Shown one piece after another: positions 1 through 9,520 of a stretch of DNA of 40,300 nucleotides. Under the pieces are notes generated by a model. The model was not told the DNA's origin and did no database searches. It saw only the letters and a program-made list of their open reading frames with translations. Position 1 is the stretch's first letter. Every line of letters starts with the position of its first letter. The position numbers were made by a program, and so were the translations under genes. The stretch is taken from assembly GCA_902519955.1 (NCBI GenBank), contig CABYMF010000011.1:1-40300 (forward strand), given 5' to 3'. The DNA is from an uncultured Bacteroidota bacterium (GTDB lineage Bacteria > Bacteroidota > Bacteroidia > Flavobacteriales > Flavobacteriaceae).

Positions 1-640
1 ATGGAAGTTCAAAGTGATGGTGAACTTTATGCATGTTAGGAGACACAATAATATAGCTTATTAACTTATCAACTTTGTTAGAAATCTGGATATTAGCATG
101 GTTAAACTGGGATGCTATCACAGATATAGATTGATACATTAGGACTAGCCCAATTGGAGCTCCAGAGACAAAAATTCCAATAAAAGTAAATAGAAATCGA
201 ACTACACTTTCAAAGGGATGGTGCCTATTTGCTGTTGTAGTATCTACTTTATGGTCGGTATGATGCACAATATGAATATACCAAAGTAACTTAACCTTAT
301 GTTGGACAAGGTGAGGAAGATAAGCACCGATTAAGTCAAGTACCAATAATCCTAATATTATATTAATTATTATTGAATGGTCAGCTAAATGAATAATTCC
401 AAAATTATTTTCATTTGTCCAATCAGCTGCAAAAACTAGAAGAAAAGCAAAGAAAAAATTCACAATTATGGTAGTAAGTGTCAATAAAAAATTTGGAATT
501 GAGTGCCTCCACTTCTTGTAATTAAGAAATTTGAATGGGGCTATTCCTTCAATTATCCAAAAAAGAGTAATTCCAGATACTATAATTAGGGCCCTATTAA
601 CAGAAGAAATATTTTCAAATATTAACAATAAATTTTCCAT
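1..640 (-). CDS. Sterol desaturase / fatty acid hydroxylase family membrane protein (C-terminus cut by window edge)
   Basis: This is an open frame of 213 codons starting at ATG 638-640 that runs off the left edge without a stop. The His clusters of the membrane di-iron hydroxylase family (sterol desaturase, FA_hydroxylase) are visible: H110-x3-H114, H123-x2-HH at 126-127, HH at 140-141, H181 in QFNHANI, and H204-x2-HH at 207-208. Hydrophobic stretches lie near residues 17-30, 50-70, 90-105 and 150-170. Family members hydroxylate or desaturate membrane lipids, sterols or carotenoids using O2; the substrate here cannot be told from sequence. The gene starts 1 nt after the M1 peptidase stop, so the two are probably cotranscribed. 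Family assignment is firm and function is open. Confidence 0.85.
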   Translation of the reverse strand, partial: MENLLLIFENISSVNRALIIVSGITLFWIIEGIAPFKFLNYKKWRHSIPNFLLTLTTIIVNFFFAFLLVFAADWTNENNFGIIHLADHSIIINIILGLLVLDLIGAYLPHLVQHKVKLLWYIHIVHHTDHKVDTTTANRHHPFESVVRFLFTFIGIFVSGAPIGLVLMYQSISVIASQFNHANIQISNKVDKLISYIIVSPNMHKVHHHFELP

Positions 641-641
641 A

Positions 642-2462
642 TTAGTCAAATATAATCTTATCATTTGAATTATCAATATCTGCTATAAGTCCAGTTGGAT
701 TTATATCAATTGATTCAATAGAATCTAGTTCACTTTCTATCTCAAAACTATATTTTTTATATGCCCAAGACCAATCTTTTAATTGTCTCCAGCTTTTTGC
801 ATATGTAGGTTGTCTTTTCTCACCTCTCATTAATGAAATAGGTATGTAGTAATACTCATCAGTTCCATCTTTATATTTAACAAGCACCTCAAGTGGCATA
901 GGCATTAGACCAATTCGCTCAATTGTAACTTTAGATTTACCATTCGTCTGTTCCACCTTATTTATAGCATAGTTAATTTTATTTGTTGTATTTGTCCAAT
1001 CAGTTAAATACCAATTTAAAAGGATACCAGAAGTTTGCTCCGCAATTCGCCTTAAATCATCTGGCAGCGGATGAGTAAACTTATATGTGTCAAAATAATT
1101 TTTAATTGTTATTTTAAAATCGTCATCTCCAATAATATATTTTAGCTGGCTAAGAAAAACAAAACCTTTGTCATAAGCTGCGTCTTCATATGCTCTGTTA
1201 TACTTAAATCTATTGGCATTCGTTCCCAAGGGCATTTCTTGACCAGACTTGGCAAGAGAGATATAATCTTTATAAGGGCTATTTGTATAAAATGGATGAA
1301 AGTCTATATTAAAGACATGACTTTCTCCAAGTTCTCCAAAGTAAGATGCTGACCCTTCATCCATCCAAGCATGTTTCATCTCGTTGGTAGCTAAAACTCC
1401 TTGAAACCATGCGTGTGCTAACTCATGTGAAGTTACACTTACTAGAGGGATGAGATCTTCACCAGAATTAATAAGTGTTAGCATTGAATATTCCATTCCA
1501 CCATCTCCTCCTTGAACTACTGAATATTGTTTGTATGGATAAATCCCTATATTCTCATTAAAGAATTTCATTAGCTCTGCTGTAATTGGTTGAAGAGTCT
1601 TCCAATTGTCAATAATTTTAGGATCATTTTTATAATAAAAATTTAATTTAACACCGTTAGGCCCATCAAATATATCGTGAATATAATCAGGATCAGCAGC
1701 CCATGTAAAGTCATGAACTTTTGGAGCAAGAAAATTCCATATTCTTTTATTTCCAGACCTTTTCCCTAGTTTTAAATTTGAAGGATCACTTTCTTGAAGA
1801 TACCCAGAGGCCGCAACAATAAAATCTTTATCTATTTTAATAGTAACATCAAAATCTCCCCAAACACCATGAAATTCTCTTCCTGTGTATGGAGCAGTAT
1901 TCCAACCTTCATAATCATACTCTGATATTTTTGGATACCATTGAGCCATCGAAAACTTAACTCCCATTGGCGAGTCCCTTCCTGATCTTCTAATTGTAAC
2001 TGGGACTTGTCCATTAAAATCCATAGTAAAAACAGATGATTCTCCAGGAAGTAAAGGATTGGCAAGTGTTACCTCTAAGATAGTATCAGACAAAAAAGTT
2101 TCAACTTTTAAATCATCTTGTTTAAGATTAGTAACATTCAGGAAACCTTCCTCTTCAGGTTTTAATTCATTAATATTGACATCAAACCTTTTGTTATTAT
2201 CATCTCCATTTTCCAATCTAACAGCCATATCACTTCCAACCTTAAATGCATTAAAATAAAGATGAAAAAAAATTTTATTTAATGAATCTCTTGAATTGTT
2301 TTTATAAATAATCTCTTGATTTCCCTTATAGGTATTATCCTTTGCTTTAACATCAACAAAAATTTTGTAATCAGCATTTTGTTGCCAATAATTCTGAGCT
2401 TGAACACCATCAACATGAAACAATTTTAAAATCAGTAAGGTTGATAAAGTTTGTAAATTCAT
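642..2462 (-). CDS. Secreted M1 family zinc metallopeptidase (aminopeptidase N-like)
   Basis: A 606-residue protein starting at ATG 2460-2462, with an N-terminal signal sequence ending near VQAQ (residue 23). The M1 signature is complete: HELAH at 346-350, with the third zinc ligand E369 in WMDEG placed 18 residues after the second His. GGMEY at 321-325 corresponds to the GAMEN exopeptidase loop, and a Tyr-containing YDKGFVFL segment follows. The residues before about 300 fit the beta-sandwich N-domain. The likely role is removal of N-terminal amino acids from peptides in the periplasm or outside the cell. It precedes the sterol-desaturase-family gene on the same strand and is divergent from the metalloprotease operon at 2556, so two peptidase transcription units share one 93-bp intergenic region. 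Confidence 0.93.
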   Translation of the reverse strand: MNLQTLSTLLILKLFHVDGVQAQNYWQQNADYKIFVDVKAKDNTYKGNQEIIYKNNSRDSLNKIFFHLYFNAFKVGSDMAVRLENGDDNNKRFDVNINELKPEEEGFLNVTNLKQDDLKVETFLSDTILEVTLANPLLPGESSVFTMDFNGQVPVTIRRSGRDSPMGVKFSMAQWYPKISEYDYEGWNTAPYTGREFHGVWGDFDVTIKIDKDFIVAASGYLQESDPSNLKLGKRSGNKRIWNFLAPKVHDFTWAADPDYIHDIFDGPNGVKLNFYYKNDPKIIDNWKTLQPITAELMKFFNENIGIYPYKQYSVVQGGDGGMEYSMLTLINSGEDLIPLVSVTSHELAHAWFQGVLATNEMKHAWMDEGSASYFGELGESHVFNIDFHPFYTNSPYKDYISLAKSGQEMPLGTNANRFKYNRAYEDAAYDKGFVFLSQLKYIIGDDDFKITIKNYFDTYKFTHPLPDDLRRIAEQTSGILLNWYLTDWTNTTNKINYAINKVEQTNGKSKVTIERIGLMPMPLEVLVKYKDGTDEYYYIPISLMRGEKRQPTYAKSWRQLKDWSWAYKKYSFEIESELDSIESIDINPTGLIADIDNSNDKIIFD

Positions 2463-2481
2463 TGATAAATTTAGTACAAAT

Positions 2482-2489
2482 CAAATATA
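2482..2489 (-). promoter_or_regulatory. Candidate -7 box for the M1 peptidase unit
   Basis: Read on the minus strand this is TATATTTG, a full match to the Bacteroidota primary-sigma consensus TAnnTTTG. It lies about 20 nt upstream of the M1 start codon. I see no clear TTTG -33 element at the expected distance, so this is a candidate only. The same octamer recurs upstream of tRNA-Ser and proC. Confidence 0.35.
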
Positions 2490-2495
2490 AGTATT

Positions 2496-2507
2496 ACTTA
2501 TATAAGT
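2496..2507. promoter_or_regulatory. 12-bp perfect palindrome in a divergent intergenic region
   Basis: The sequence ACTTATATAAGT is its own reverse complement. It lies between the divergent M1 and metalloprotease units, directly upstream of the candidate minus-strand -7 box. It could be an operator for a dimeric regulator shared by the two units, but AT-rich palindromes of this size also arise by chance. Confidence 0.2.
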
Positions 2508-2555
2508 TGTCTTAAAATGATTTTAAAAACATTTATATTTATGTAAAACATAATT

Positions 2556-5087
2556 ATGGAAAAATTTTTTTATTCAATATTAACTCTATTATTAGTTCTT
2601 AATTTTTCTCATGCTCAGGAAGATAAAGGAGTTAAGAAAGTTGATTCGAAAAAAGAAAAATCTTTTAAAGAATTTACAAAACAAAGTAGATTAATTGAAG
2701 GTTTATTTGATATATATCAGGATACTATATCAGGTAAAATTCAAATGTTGATAAGGGAAGATCAACTAAATAAGGACTATATCTATGGATCGCAAATTGC
2801 AGATGGTGTAGTCAGAACTGCTGGATTTAGAGGACAGTATAAGGATGAAAAAATATTAAACTTTAAAAAATTTTTTAATAAAATAGAAATATTAGCTGTC
2901 AATTCAAATTTCTATTTTGATGAAAATAATCCATTAAGTAAATCAAAAGATGCAAATATTAGTAACTCATTGATATCAAGCTTAAAAATTAAATATTTTG
3001 ATAAAAATAAAAATGCATATTTAATAGATGCCGATGAATTATTTATATCTGAGCTTTTGACTAGAATTAAAATCCCAACTGATCCTTTTCAATATAATCG
3101 ATCATTTCAATTAGGTAGGTTTGACAGAGGAAAATCAAAAATTGAAAAGATTAAGAACTATCCTAAAAACTTAAATGTAAAAACAAATTATGTGTATAAT
3201 AATCCAAATGTAGGTTCTTCTGGATCAGATGCTGTTGAGGATTCAAGATATGTTTCTATAAAAACATTTCATACAATTGTAGAAATGCCTGATGATGATT
3301 ATCAGATAAGACTAGATGATCAGAGAGTTGGTTATTTTTTAACCCAGGTTGACAACCTTACAGACTCTGGAACTACAAATTATAGAGATTTGATCAATCG
3401 ATGGAATCTAATTAAAAAAGATCCAAGTCTAGAAATTTCAGAACCAGTTAAACCAATTATCTGGTGGATCGAAAACTCAACTCCTATTGAATGGAGAGAA
3501 ACAATAAAGGAGGCGGTATTGCAGTGGAATACTGCATTTGAGAAAGCTGGGTTTAAAAATGCTATTGAAGTAAAGATTCAACCTGATAATGCAGATTGGG
3601 ATGCAGGAGACATTCGATACAATGTATTAAGATGGACCTCTTCACCTGAACCACCTTTTGGAGGGTATGGACCAAGTATGGTCAATCCAAAAACTGGTGA
3701 AATAATTGCCGCTGATATTATGCTTGAGTTTGTTTTTTTTACAAACAGAGTGTTTTATGACAAATTATACTCTAATGTAGCTGCATTAATGGATACAAAT
3801 ATTTATAATCATACTAATGATCATGATAATTTTGTATGCTCTGCAGGGAGCATTTTACATGATAATATAAATTTTGGAAGAACTTTTATTGCTTTAAACG
3901 GAGATGATTATGATTTAGAGGAGTTAGAAAGACAATCAATGATGTATTTAATTATGCATGAAGTAGGACATACTCTAGGTCTTAACCATAATATGAAGTC
4001 AAGTAGTATACATACTATTAGTGAACTTTATGATGTTAATAAACTAAAAGGAAAAGCTATTTCAGGTTCTGTGATGGATTACCCTGCGCTTAATTTAAAC
4101 CCTAATCCAAAAATTAAATCTCCATATGCAGATTCATCAGTTGGACATTATGATAAATGGGCTATTGAGTTTGGATATAAACCTTTCAATTCTGAGAATG
4201 AAAGAAATGAAATTTTATCAAGGTCAACAGAACCTTTACTTATTTTTGGAAATGATGCTGATATACTTTATTCTTCTAGGGGAATTGACCCAAGAGTTCA
4301 AACAAATGATATGTCTTCTGATCCAATAAGTTACTCAATTGATAGAATGAACCTTGTTAATGAACTTTTTGATGACATTTTAGATAAATTTCAAATCCCT
4401 GGTAATACTTATGAAGATCTGAGAAGAGCATTCTTTAATCTTAACTCACAATATACTGGTGCAGCCTTAACGATATCTAAATTTATAGGTGGAGTATATG
4501 TTGAAAGATCTGTAATTGGTCAAAAGAGTTCAAAGAAGCCATATTCACCAGTAAGTTATAGAGACCAAAAGCGAGCTTTTAAGGCTTTAGATGAATACAT
4601 ATTCTCTTCTGATAATTACAAAATTCCCTCTGATATTTTTAATTATTTAGCTAGACAAAGAAGAGGTTTTGAATTTTATAGTGGTCCTGAGGATCCCAAA
4701 ATTCATGATTTAATTTTATCTAATCAGGCCAGAATACTATCTCAATTAATGGCTCCTAGCACATTACAGCGTTTAAAGGATTCTGAACTTTATGGTAATA
4801 AATACAAATTATCAGAGTTTATGACAGATATAAATAATTCAATTTTTTCTGATATTGACGGGAATATTGATAGTTTCAGACAAAATTTGCAAATAGTATA
4901 CACAAAAAGACTTATTGATATTGTAAGTAGTGATAAGGGCAAAAGCTATAAAAACCATGCTAAATCTCTCGCATTGTTAAATCTTAACGAAATTATTAAT
5001 TCTATTAGCTTTAAGGGAAATATATCATCCCGGGCTCACAAAATGCATTTAAAGTCAATAATTGAAAAAGCACTAGATAATGAGTAA
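2556..5087 (+). CDS. Secreted zinc-dependent metalloprotease of the met-zincin type (DUF5117/DUF4953-like)
   Basis: An 843-residue protein with a signal peptide ending near FSHAQ (residue 21). The extended zinc motif HExxHxxGxxH is present: H468-E469, H472 and H478 in HEVGHTLGLNH. The Met-turn is SVMDY with M507. This layout, with a long N-terminal part and a matrixin-like catalytic core, is that of the large Bacteroidota zinc-dependent metalloproteases carrying DUF5117 and DUF4953. It probably degrades proteins outside the cell or in the periplasm; the substrate is unknown. It is the first gene of a packed six-gene run. Its last 8 nt overlap the start of the M14 carboxypeptidase gene, which suggests translational coupling. 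Confidence 0.9.
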   Translation: MEKFFYSILTLLLVLNFSHAQEDKGVKKVDSKKEKSFKEFTKQSRLIEGLFDIYQDTISGKIQMLIREDQLNKDYIYGSQIADGVVRTAGFRGQYKDEKILNFKKFFNKIEILAVNSNFYFDENNPLSKSKDANISNSLISSLKIKYFDKNKNAYLIDADELFISELLTRIKIPTDPFQYNRSFQLGRFDRGKSKIEKIKNYPKNLNVKTNYVYNNPNVGSSGSDAVEDSRYVSIKTFHTIVEMPDDDYQIRLDDQRVGYFLTQVDNLTDSGTTNYRDLINRWNLIKKDPSLEISEPVKPIIWWIENSTPIEWRETIKEAVLQWNTAFEKAGFKNAIEVKIQPDNADWDAGDIRYNVLRWTSSPEPPFGGYGPSMVNPKTGEIIAADIMLEFVFFTNRVFYDKLYSNVAALMDTNIYNHTNDHDNFVCSAGSILHDNINFGRTFIALNGDDYDLEELERQSMMYLIMHEVGHTLGLNHNMKSSSIHTISELYDVNKLKGKAISGSVMDYPALNLNPNPKIKSPYADSSVGHYDKWAIEFGYKPFNSENERNEILSRSTEPLLIFGNDADILYSSRGIDPRVQTNDMSSDPISYSIDRMNLVNELFDDILDKFQIPGNTYEDLRRAFFNLNSQYTGAALTISKFIGGVYVERSVIGQKSSKKPYSPVSYRDQKRAFKALDEYIFSSDNYKIPSDIFNYLARQRRGFEFYSGPEDPKIHDLILSNQARILSQLMAPSTLQRLKDSELYGNKYKLSEFMTDINNSIFSDIDGNIDSFRQNLQIVYTKRLIDIVSSDKGKSYKNHAKSLALLNLNEIINSISFKGNISSRAHKMHLKSIIEKALDNE

Positions 5088-7611
5088 ATCAAAAAATATG
5101 AAAAAAATAATAATATTAAATCTTCTATTTATAAGTTCACTATTTTCTCAAGACTATTATTTTGAGGAATATGCACCATTTGATCAAAAAATCAAGTCAC
5201 CAGAGGAATTTCTAGGATATCCAATAGGAGAAATGCATACTAGACATGACATGATTGTATCATACATGACATATCTATCCAACGTGTCAGACAAAGCCGA
5301 AATTTTATCTTATGCAACATCCTATGAGGGAAGAAAGTTAATATACTTAATTGTAAGTTCACCAGATAAAATTAAAAATCTAGAAAATATTAGGAATGAA
5401 CATATTTCTTATATAGATCCTGATAATGAAAATTATAATAGTTCTGAAAAACCCAAAAATTTTCCTGTTATCATTAATCTCGGATATAACGTTCATGGAA
5501 ACGAACCATCATCATCAGAAGCTGCAATGCTGACGGCTTATACATTAGTAAGTTCAAAAAAAGATGAAATTAAAAATTATTTGGAAAACTCTGTGGTACT
5601 AATTGACCCTGCTTTAAACCCAGATGGAAGAGATAGACATACTCAGTGGGTGAATAGTTATAAAGCCTCACCTTTAGTTGATGATCCACAGGATGCTGAA
5701 CACAATGAATATTGGCCAGGTGGGAGAGTAAATCACTATTGGTTTGACTTAAATAGGGATGTATTATTAGGTATTCATCCAGAAACAAGAGGAAAACTAA
5801 ATTTCCACCATAACTGGTATCCAAATGTTACAATGGATTTTCATGAAATGGGGACTAATAGTACATATTTTTTTGTTCCGTGGAAGGCCCATGCTGCTAA
5901 GGATCCAGTTATACCTCAAGAAAATTATGAATATTTTGAGACACTTTTTGGTGATTACTTTTCAAAAGGTCTTGATGAAATAGGTTCGCTGTATTTCACA
6001 AAAGAGGCATATGATAAAACATATCCAGGTTACAGTTCATCTTATGCTGATCTTTTAGGTGGTATTGGAATGTTATTTGAGCAAGCCAGTTCAAGGGGAC
6101 ACGTTCAAGAAACTCAATTTGGTAAGTTAACTTTTCCATTTACAATACTAAATCAATATATATCCGGAATGAATACAGTTAAAGCAGCAGTTGAAATTAA
6201 AGATGAATTAAAAGCATATCAACAGAGATTTTTTTCAACAGCACTTTCAGATGCAGATAAAAAAAGAATAAAGGGGTACTCTTTTAAAATGGGTAAAGAC
6301 AGAAATAAGACTAAAGCATTTTTAGATAAATTAAAAATTCATGATGTCAATGTATATAGAGAAAATGATAATTTTTATGTTCCAACTAAACAAAAAAAAT
6401 ATAGAACAGTTAGATCAATTTTTGAAACTAATAAAGAATTTAATGATAGTGTATTTTATGATGCTTCATCATGGTCAATTGCAAATTTTTATGATATTAA
6501 TTATACCCCTTCAACTAGGCAGATGGAAGGGACAAAAATTGAAAATTTAGACAACCTATTTGAAACTAACACATTTGAGAAATCTAATTATGCATATTTA
6601 ATTAATTCTGTTGATTATAATATTCCTGCTGTAATTAATTCATTACTTGATAGTAAAATTAAGGTTTCTACAGCCTTTAAACCTTTCAAAATTAACACCT
6701 TTAGTGGTTTACAATCATTTGATTATGGTTCGCTTGTTATTGCAGTAAGTATCCAGGATATAGATAATGAAATGTTATTTAAAAAACTTAGCTCTATTCA
6801 AGAGAATTATAACGTGAACATTTACTCAGTTAATTCTGGTTTAAGCACAGGTGGTATTGATCTTGGAAGCAGGTATGTATCACCAATCAAAAAGCAAAAA
6901 GCAATGATGTTGGTTGGAACTGGTGTAAGTGCATATGAGGCAGGAGAGGTCTGGCATCTTTTAGATCAAAGAGTTGGTATGCCTATTTCTAAAATACCTA
7001 TTAGAAACTTTGATAGAATTTCATTAGATAAATACTCAACAATGGTAATCGTTTCAGGTAACTATAAATTTAATGATAATCAGATTCAAAAAATTAAAGA
7101 TTGGGCTAGTAGAGGTAATACAATAATATCTATTGGTTCTGGTTCCAAATTTCTGATTGATAATAAAATTGTAAAAGAAGAGTTACTCAATTCAGATAAT
7201 AACACTAATAAGGGTTTATACCTTCCATATGTTGATGCAATGAATAATATTGGCAAAGAACAGATTGGTGGAATTATTTTAAGAACAAATGTAGATTTAA
7301 CACATCCATTAGGATTTGGATTAGAGGATACAAATTTACCAGTATATAAAAATAATACTATATGGATTAAACCCTCAAAAAATAATTATTCATCGGTAGT
7401 AAGATATACTGAGGACCCTTTAATTGATGGGTTTATTACTAATAAAAATCATATAAAACTTAAATCTACAGTTTCATTATTAGTATCCAAAATAGGTCAA
7501 GGCAGAGCAATAATGTTTTCTGATAATCCAAATTTTAGAGGTTCGTGGTATGGAACCAATAGACTATTTCTAAATGCATTACTTCTTGGAGATAAGATAA
7601 GGATCCCTTAA
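5080..7611 (+). CDS. Secreted M14 family zinc carboxypeptidase with a large C-terminal extension
   Basis: The ORF has 843 codons from ATG 5080, which overlaps the upstream stop by 8 nt. A second ATG at 5098 would give a cleaner signal peptide (MKKIIILNLLFISSLFSQ), so the true start may be there. M14 landmarks are present: zinc ligands H139 and E142 in HGNE, zinc ligand H255 in TMDFHEMG, the FDLNRD segment at 222-227, and the catalytic Glu E334 in LLFEQAS. The catalytic domain occupies roughly residues 30-370. Residues 480-843 are not recognisable to me; the VIVSGNYKF...IISIGSG stretch has the look of a Rossmann or amidotransferase-like fold. It probably trims peptides released by the neighbouring endopeptidase. 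Its stop shares one base with the start of the transporter gene. Confidence 0.9.
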   Translation: MSKSKNMKKIIILNLLFISSLFSQDYYFEEYAPFDQKIKSPEEFLGYPIGEMHTRHDMIVSYMTYLSNVSDKAEILSYATSYEGRKLIYLIVSSPDKIKNLENIRNEHISYIDPDNENYNSSEKPKNFPVIINLGYNVHGNEPSSSEAAMLTAYTLVSSKKDEIKNYLENSVVLIDPALNPDGRDRHTQWVNSYKASPLVDDPQDAEHNEYWPGGRVNHYWFDLNRDVLLGIHPETRGKLNFHHNWYPNVTMDFHEMGTNSTYFFVPWKAHAAKDPVIPQENYEYFETLFGDYFSKGLDEIGSLYFTKEAYDKTYPGYSSSYADLLGGIGMLFEQASSRGHVQETQFGKLTFPFTILNQYISGMNTVKAAVEIKDELKAYQQRFFSTALSDADKKRIKGYSFKMGKDRNKTKAFLDKLKIHDVNVYRENDNFYVPTKQKKYRTVRSIFETNKEFNDSVFYDASSWSIANFYDINYTPSTRQMEGTKIENLDNLFETNTFEKSNYAYLINSVDYNIPAVINSLLDSKIKVSTAFKPFKINTFSGLQSFDYGSLVIAVSIQDIDNEMLFKKLSSIQENYNVNIYSVNSGLSTGGIDLGSRYVSPIKKQKAMMLVGTGVSAYEAGEVWHLLDQRVGMPISKIPIRNFDRISLDKYSTMVIVSGNYKFNDNQIQKIKDWASRGNTIISIGSGSKFLIDNKIVKEELLNSDNNTNKGLYLPYVDAMNNIGKEQIGGIILRTNVDLTHPLGFGLEDTNLPVYKNNTIWIKPSKNNYSSVVRYTEDPLIDGFITNKNHIKLKSTVSLLVSKIGQGRAIMFSDNPNFRGSWYGTNRLFLNALLLGDKIRIP

Positions 7612-8801
7612 TGAAGTGGATTAGTGATATAGGACCGGGTATTTTAATTGCTGCAGCTTTTATTGGACCTGGTACTGTAACCCTTTGTACAATAGCTGGA
7701 GCCTCATTTGGATATTCTTTGATATGGGCAATTATTTTATCAATATTTTCTACAATTGTTTTACAAGAGATGTCTCTTAGAATAGGATTAATTACCAAGA
7801 TGAATTTAGCAGAGGTTGTGAGAATTAATATTAAATCAAAACTTATTAACAGACTTTTTTTAGTATTAATTATTAGTTCAATATTAATTGGAAATGCAGC
7901 ATATGAAGCTGGAAATATTACAGGAGCCTCACTTGGTATATCTGCAATTCTTAATTTACAATCAATTAATTATATACCAATTTTTATTGGATCAATTGCA
8001 TTTATAATACTTTATCAAGGTGATTACAAAATATTAGAAAGGATTCTTATACTATTAGTTCTAATTATGAGTTCTTCTTTTTTTATTGCGGCAATTATGA
8101 CTAAACCAAACATTAGTAGCCTAATCGATGGAATTATATCACCAGAACTTAATTCAAGTAATCTAATGATTGTCCTTGGTCTAATAGGCACTACTGTTGT
8201 TCCATATAATTTATTTCTTCACTCTTCATTGGTTTCAGAAAAGTGGAGTTCTCTGGACAAATTAAAAGTCGCAAGACTTGAAAGTTTTTTTTCAATTCTT
8301 ATTGGAGGCTTAGTTTCATTATCAATCATAATTACTGCAGCATCCTTAAATAATAAAGATGTTACTGGAGTAATTGACTTAGCTCGAGGACTTGAGCCTC
8401 TGTATGGAAAATTTGCAATCTATTTTTTAGGAATTGGTTTATTTGCATCAGGTATTACATCATCTATAACTGCACCTTTAGCTGCTGCATATGTTGCTAA
8501 AAGTTGCTTTGGTTGGGATGACTCACTGAAAAGTCTAAAATTTAGAGCTATTTGGATCATTATCCTGTTTATTGGTGTAATTGTATCAATGGTAAAAATA
8601 AATCCAATTGAAATAATAAAATTTGCTCAGTTCTCTAACAGTTTGTTACTTCCGATTATAGCAGTTATTCTTTTATGGTTAGTTAATAATAAAAGAATAA
8701 TAAGTAATAAATACAGTTATAAATATCAAAATATTTTAGGTTCTATGATAGTTATTTTATCACTAATTCTTGGAGCTAAAGGTCTAATCTCTATTTTATG
8801 A
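7611..8801 (+). CDS. Nramp-family (APC superfamily) transporter lacking the canonical metal-site residues
   Basis: A 396-residue integral membrane protein with about 11 hydrophobic segments. The Nramp framework is clear in TM1 (GPGILIAAAFIGPGT, residues 8-22) and TM6 (GTTVVPYNLFLHSSL, 193-207). In metal-transporting Nramps, TM1 carries DPGN and TM6 carries MPHN. Here these read GPGT (19-22) and VPYN (197-200), so the metal-coordinating Asp, Asn and Met are all replaced. The gene lies between a carboxypeptidase gene and pxpA, and overlaps pxpA by 4 nt (ATGA). The Bacillus subtilis ycsF-ycsG-ycsI-kipI-kipA locus likewise pairs an Nramp-like gene (ycsG) with 5-oxoprolinase genes. I infer a role in importing 5-oxoproline or a related compound; a divalent cation remains possible. 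Confidence 0.85.
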   Translation: MKWISDIGPGILIAAAFIGPGTVTLCTIAGASFGYSLIWAIILSIFSTIVLQEMSLRIGLITKMNLAEVVRINIKSKLINRLFLVLIISSILIGNAAYEAGNITGASLGISAILNLQSINYIPIFIGSIAFIILYQGDYKILERILILLVLIMSSSFFIAAIMTKPNISSLIDGIISPELNSSNLMIVLGLIGTTVVPYNLFLHSSLVSEKWSSLDKLKVARLESFFSILIGGLVSLSIIITAASLNNKDVTGVIDLARGLEPLYGKFAIYFLGIGLFASGITSSITAPLAAAYVAKSCFGWDDSLKSLKFRAIWIIILFIGVIVSMVKINPIEIIKFAQFSNSLLLPIIAVILLWLVNNKRIISNKYSYKYQNILGSMIVILSLILGAKGLISIL

Positions 8802-9520
8802 TGATAAATATAAATTGTGATTTAGGAGAGGGGCTTAATAATGAGCATATTATTTTGCCATTAATTGATTCATGTAATGTTGCATGTGGTGGTCATGCAG
8901 GTGATAATGCTAGTATGATTGAATGTGTTGAAATTTCAATTAGAAATAAAGTAAAAATCGGAGCTCATCCATCTTATCCAGATAAAATTAATTTTGGAAG
9001 AAAAAAAATAAATATCCCTCCATCTGAATTATCAATTAGTATAATTTCTCAGATTGAATCTCTTGAGGCAATTTCAAATTCATATGGTGTTACCCTTAAT
9101 CATATTAAGGCTCATGGGGCACTTTACAATCAAATGATAATAGATGCTGATCTTTCTAACTTTTATCTGGATACTATAGAAGAATTTAAAAATAAATACT
9201 CTATATATGTTCCTTATAAATCTGAAATTGAAAAATTAGCTTTAAAAAGAGGATTCAGTATTGTATATGAAGTATTTGGAGATAGAAATTATAATGATGA
9301 TTTAAGTTTAGTGTCTAGAGATAGTGAAAACGCATTAATTACTGATCCAGAGACTGTTATTGAACATATAAATACTATTAAAGAAACAAATACCGTAAAA
9401 ACCATAAATGGAAATTTTCAAAAAATAAAGTTTGATACAATTTGTATTCATTCTGATACTAATAACTCTATTGATATATTAAAAAAAATAAATAAAGAAT
9501 TTAATGGAAGACAATCATAA
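8798..9520 (+). CDS. pxpA: 5-oxoprolinase subunit A (LamB/YcsF family)
   Basis: A 240-residue protein, close to the usual 245-255. Family motifs are present in order: NCDLGEG near the N-terminus, SCNVACGGHAGD, IGAHPSYPD and HIKAHGALYNQM. PxpA works with PxpB and PxpC in the ATP-dependent opening of 5-oxo-L-proline (pyroglutamate) to L-glutamate in the cytoplasm. The start ATG overlaps the transporter stop by 4 nt, and the 3' end overlaps pxpB by 17 nt. All three subunits are adjacent and in order, which makes the pathway assignment secure. Confidence 0.94.
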   Translation: MMININCDLGEGLNNEHIILPLIDSCNVACGGHAGDNASMIECVEISIRNKVKIGAHPSYPDKINFGRKKINIPPSELSISIISQIESLEAISNSYGVTLNHIKAHGALYNQMIIDADLSNFYLDTIEEFKNKYSIYVPYKSEIEKLALKRGFSIVYEVFGDRNYNDDLSLVSRDSENALITDPETVIEHINTIKETNTVKTINGNFQKIKFDTICIHSDTNNSIDILKKINKEFNGRQS

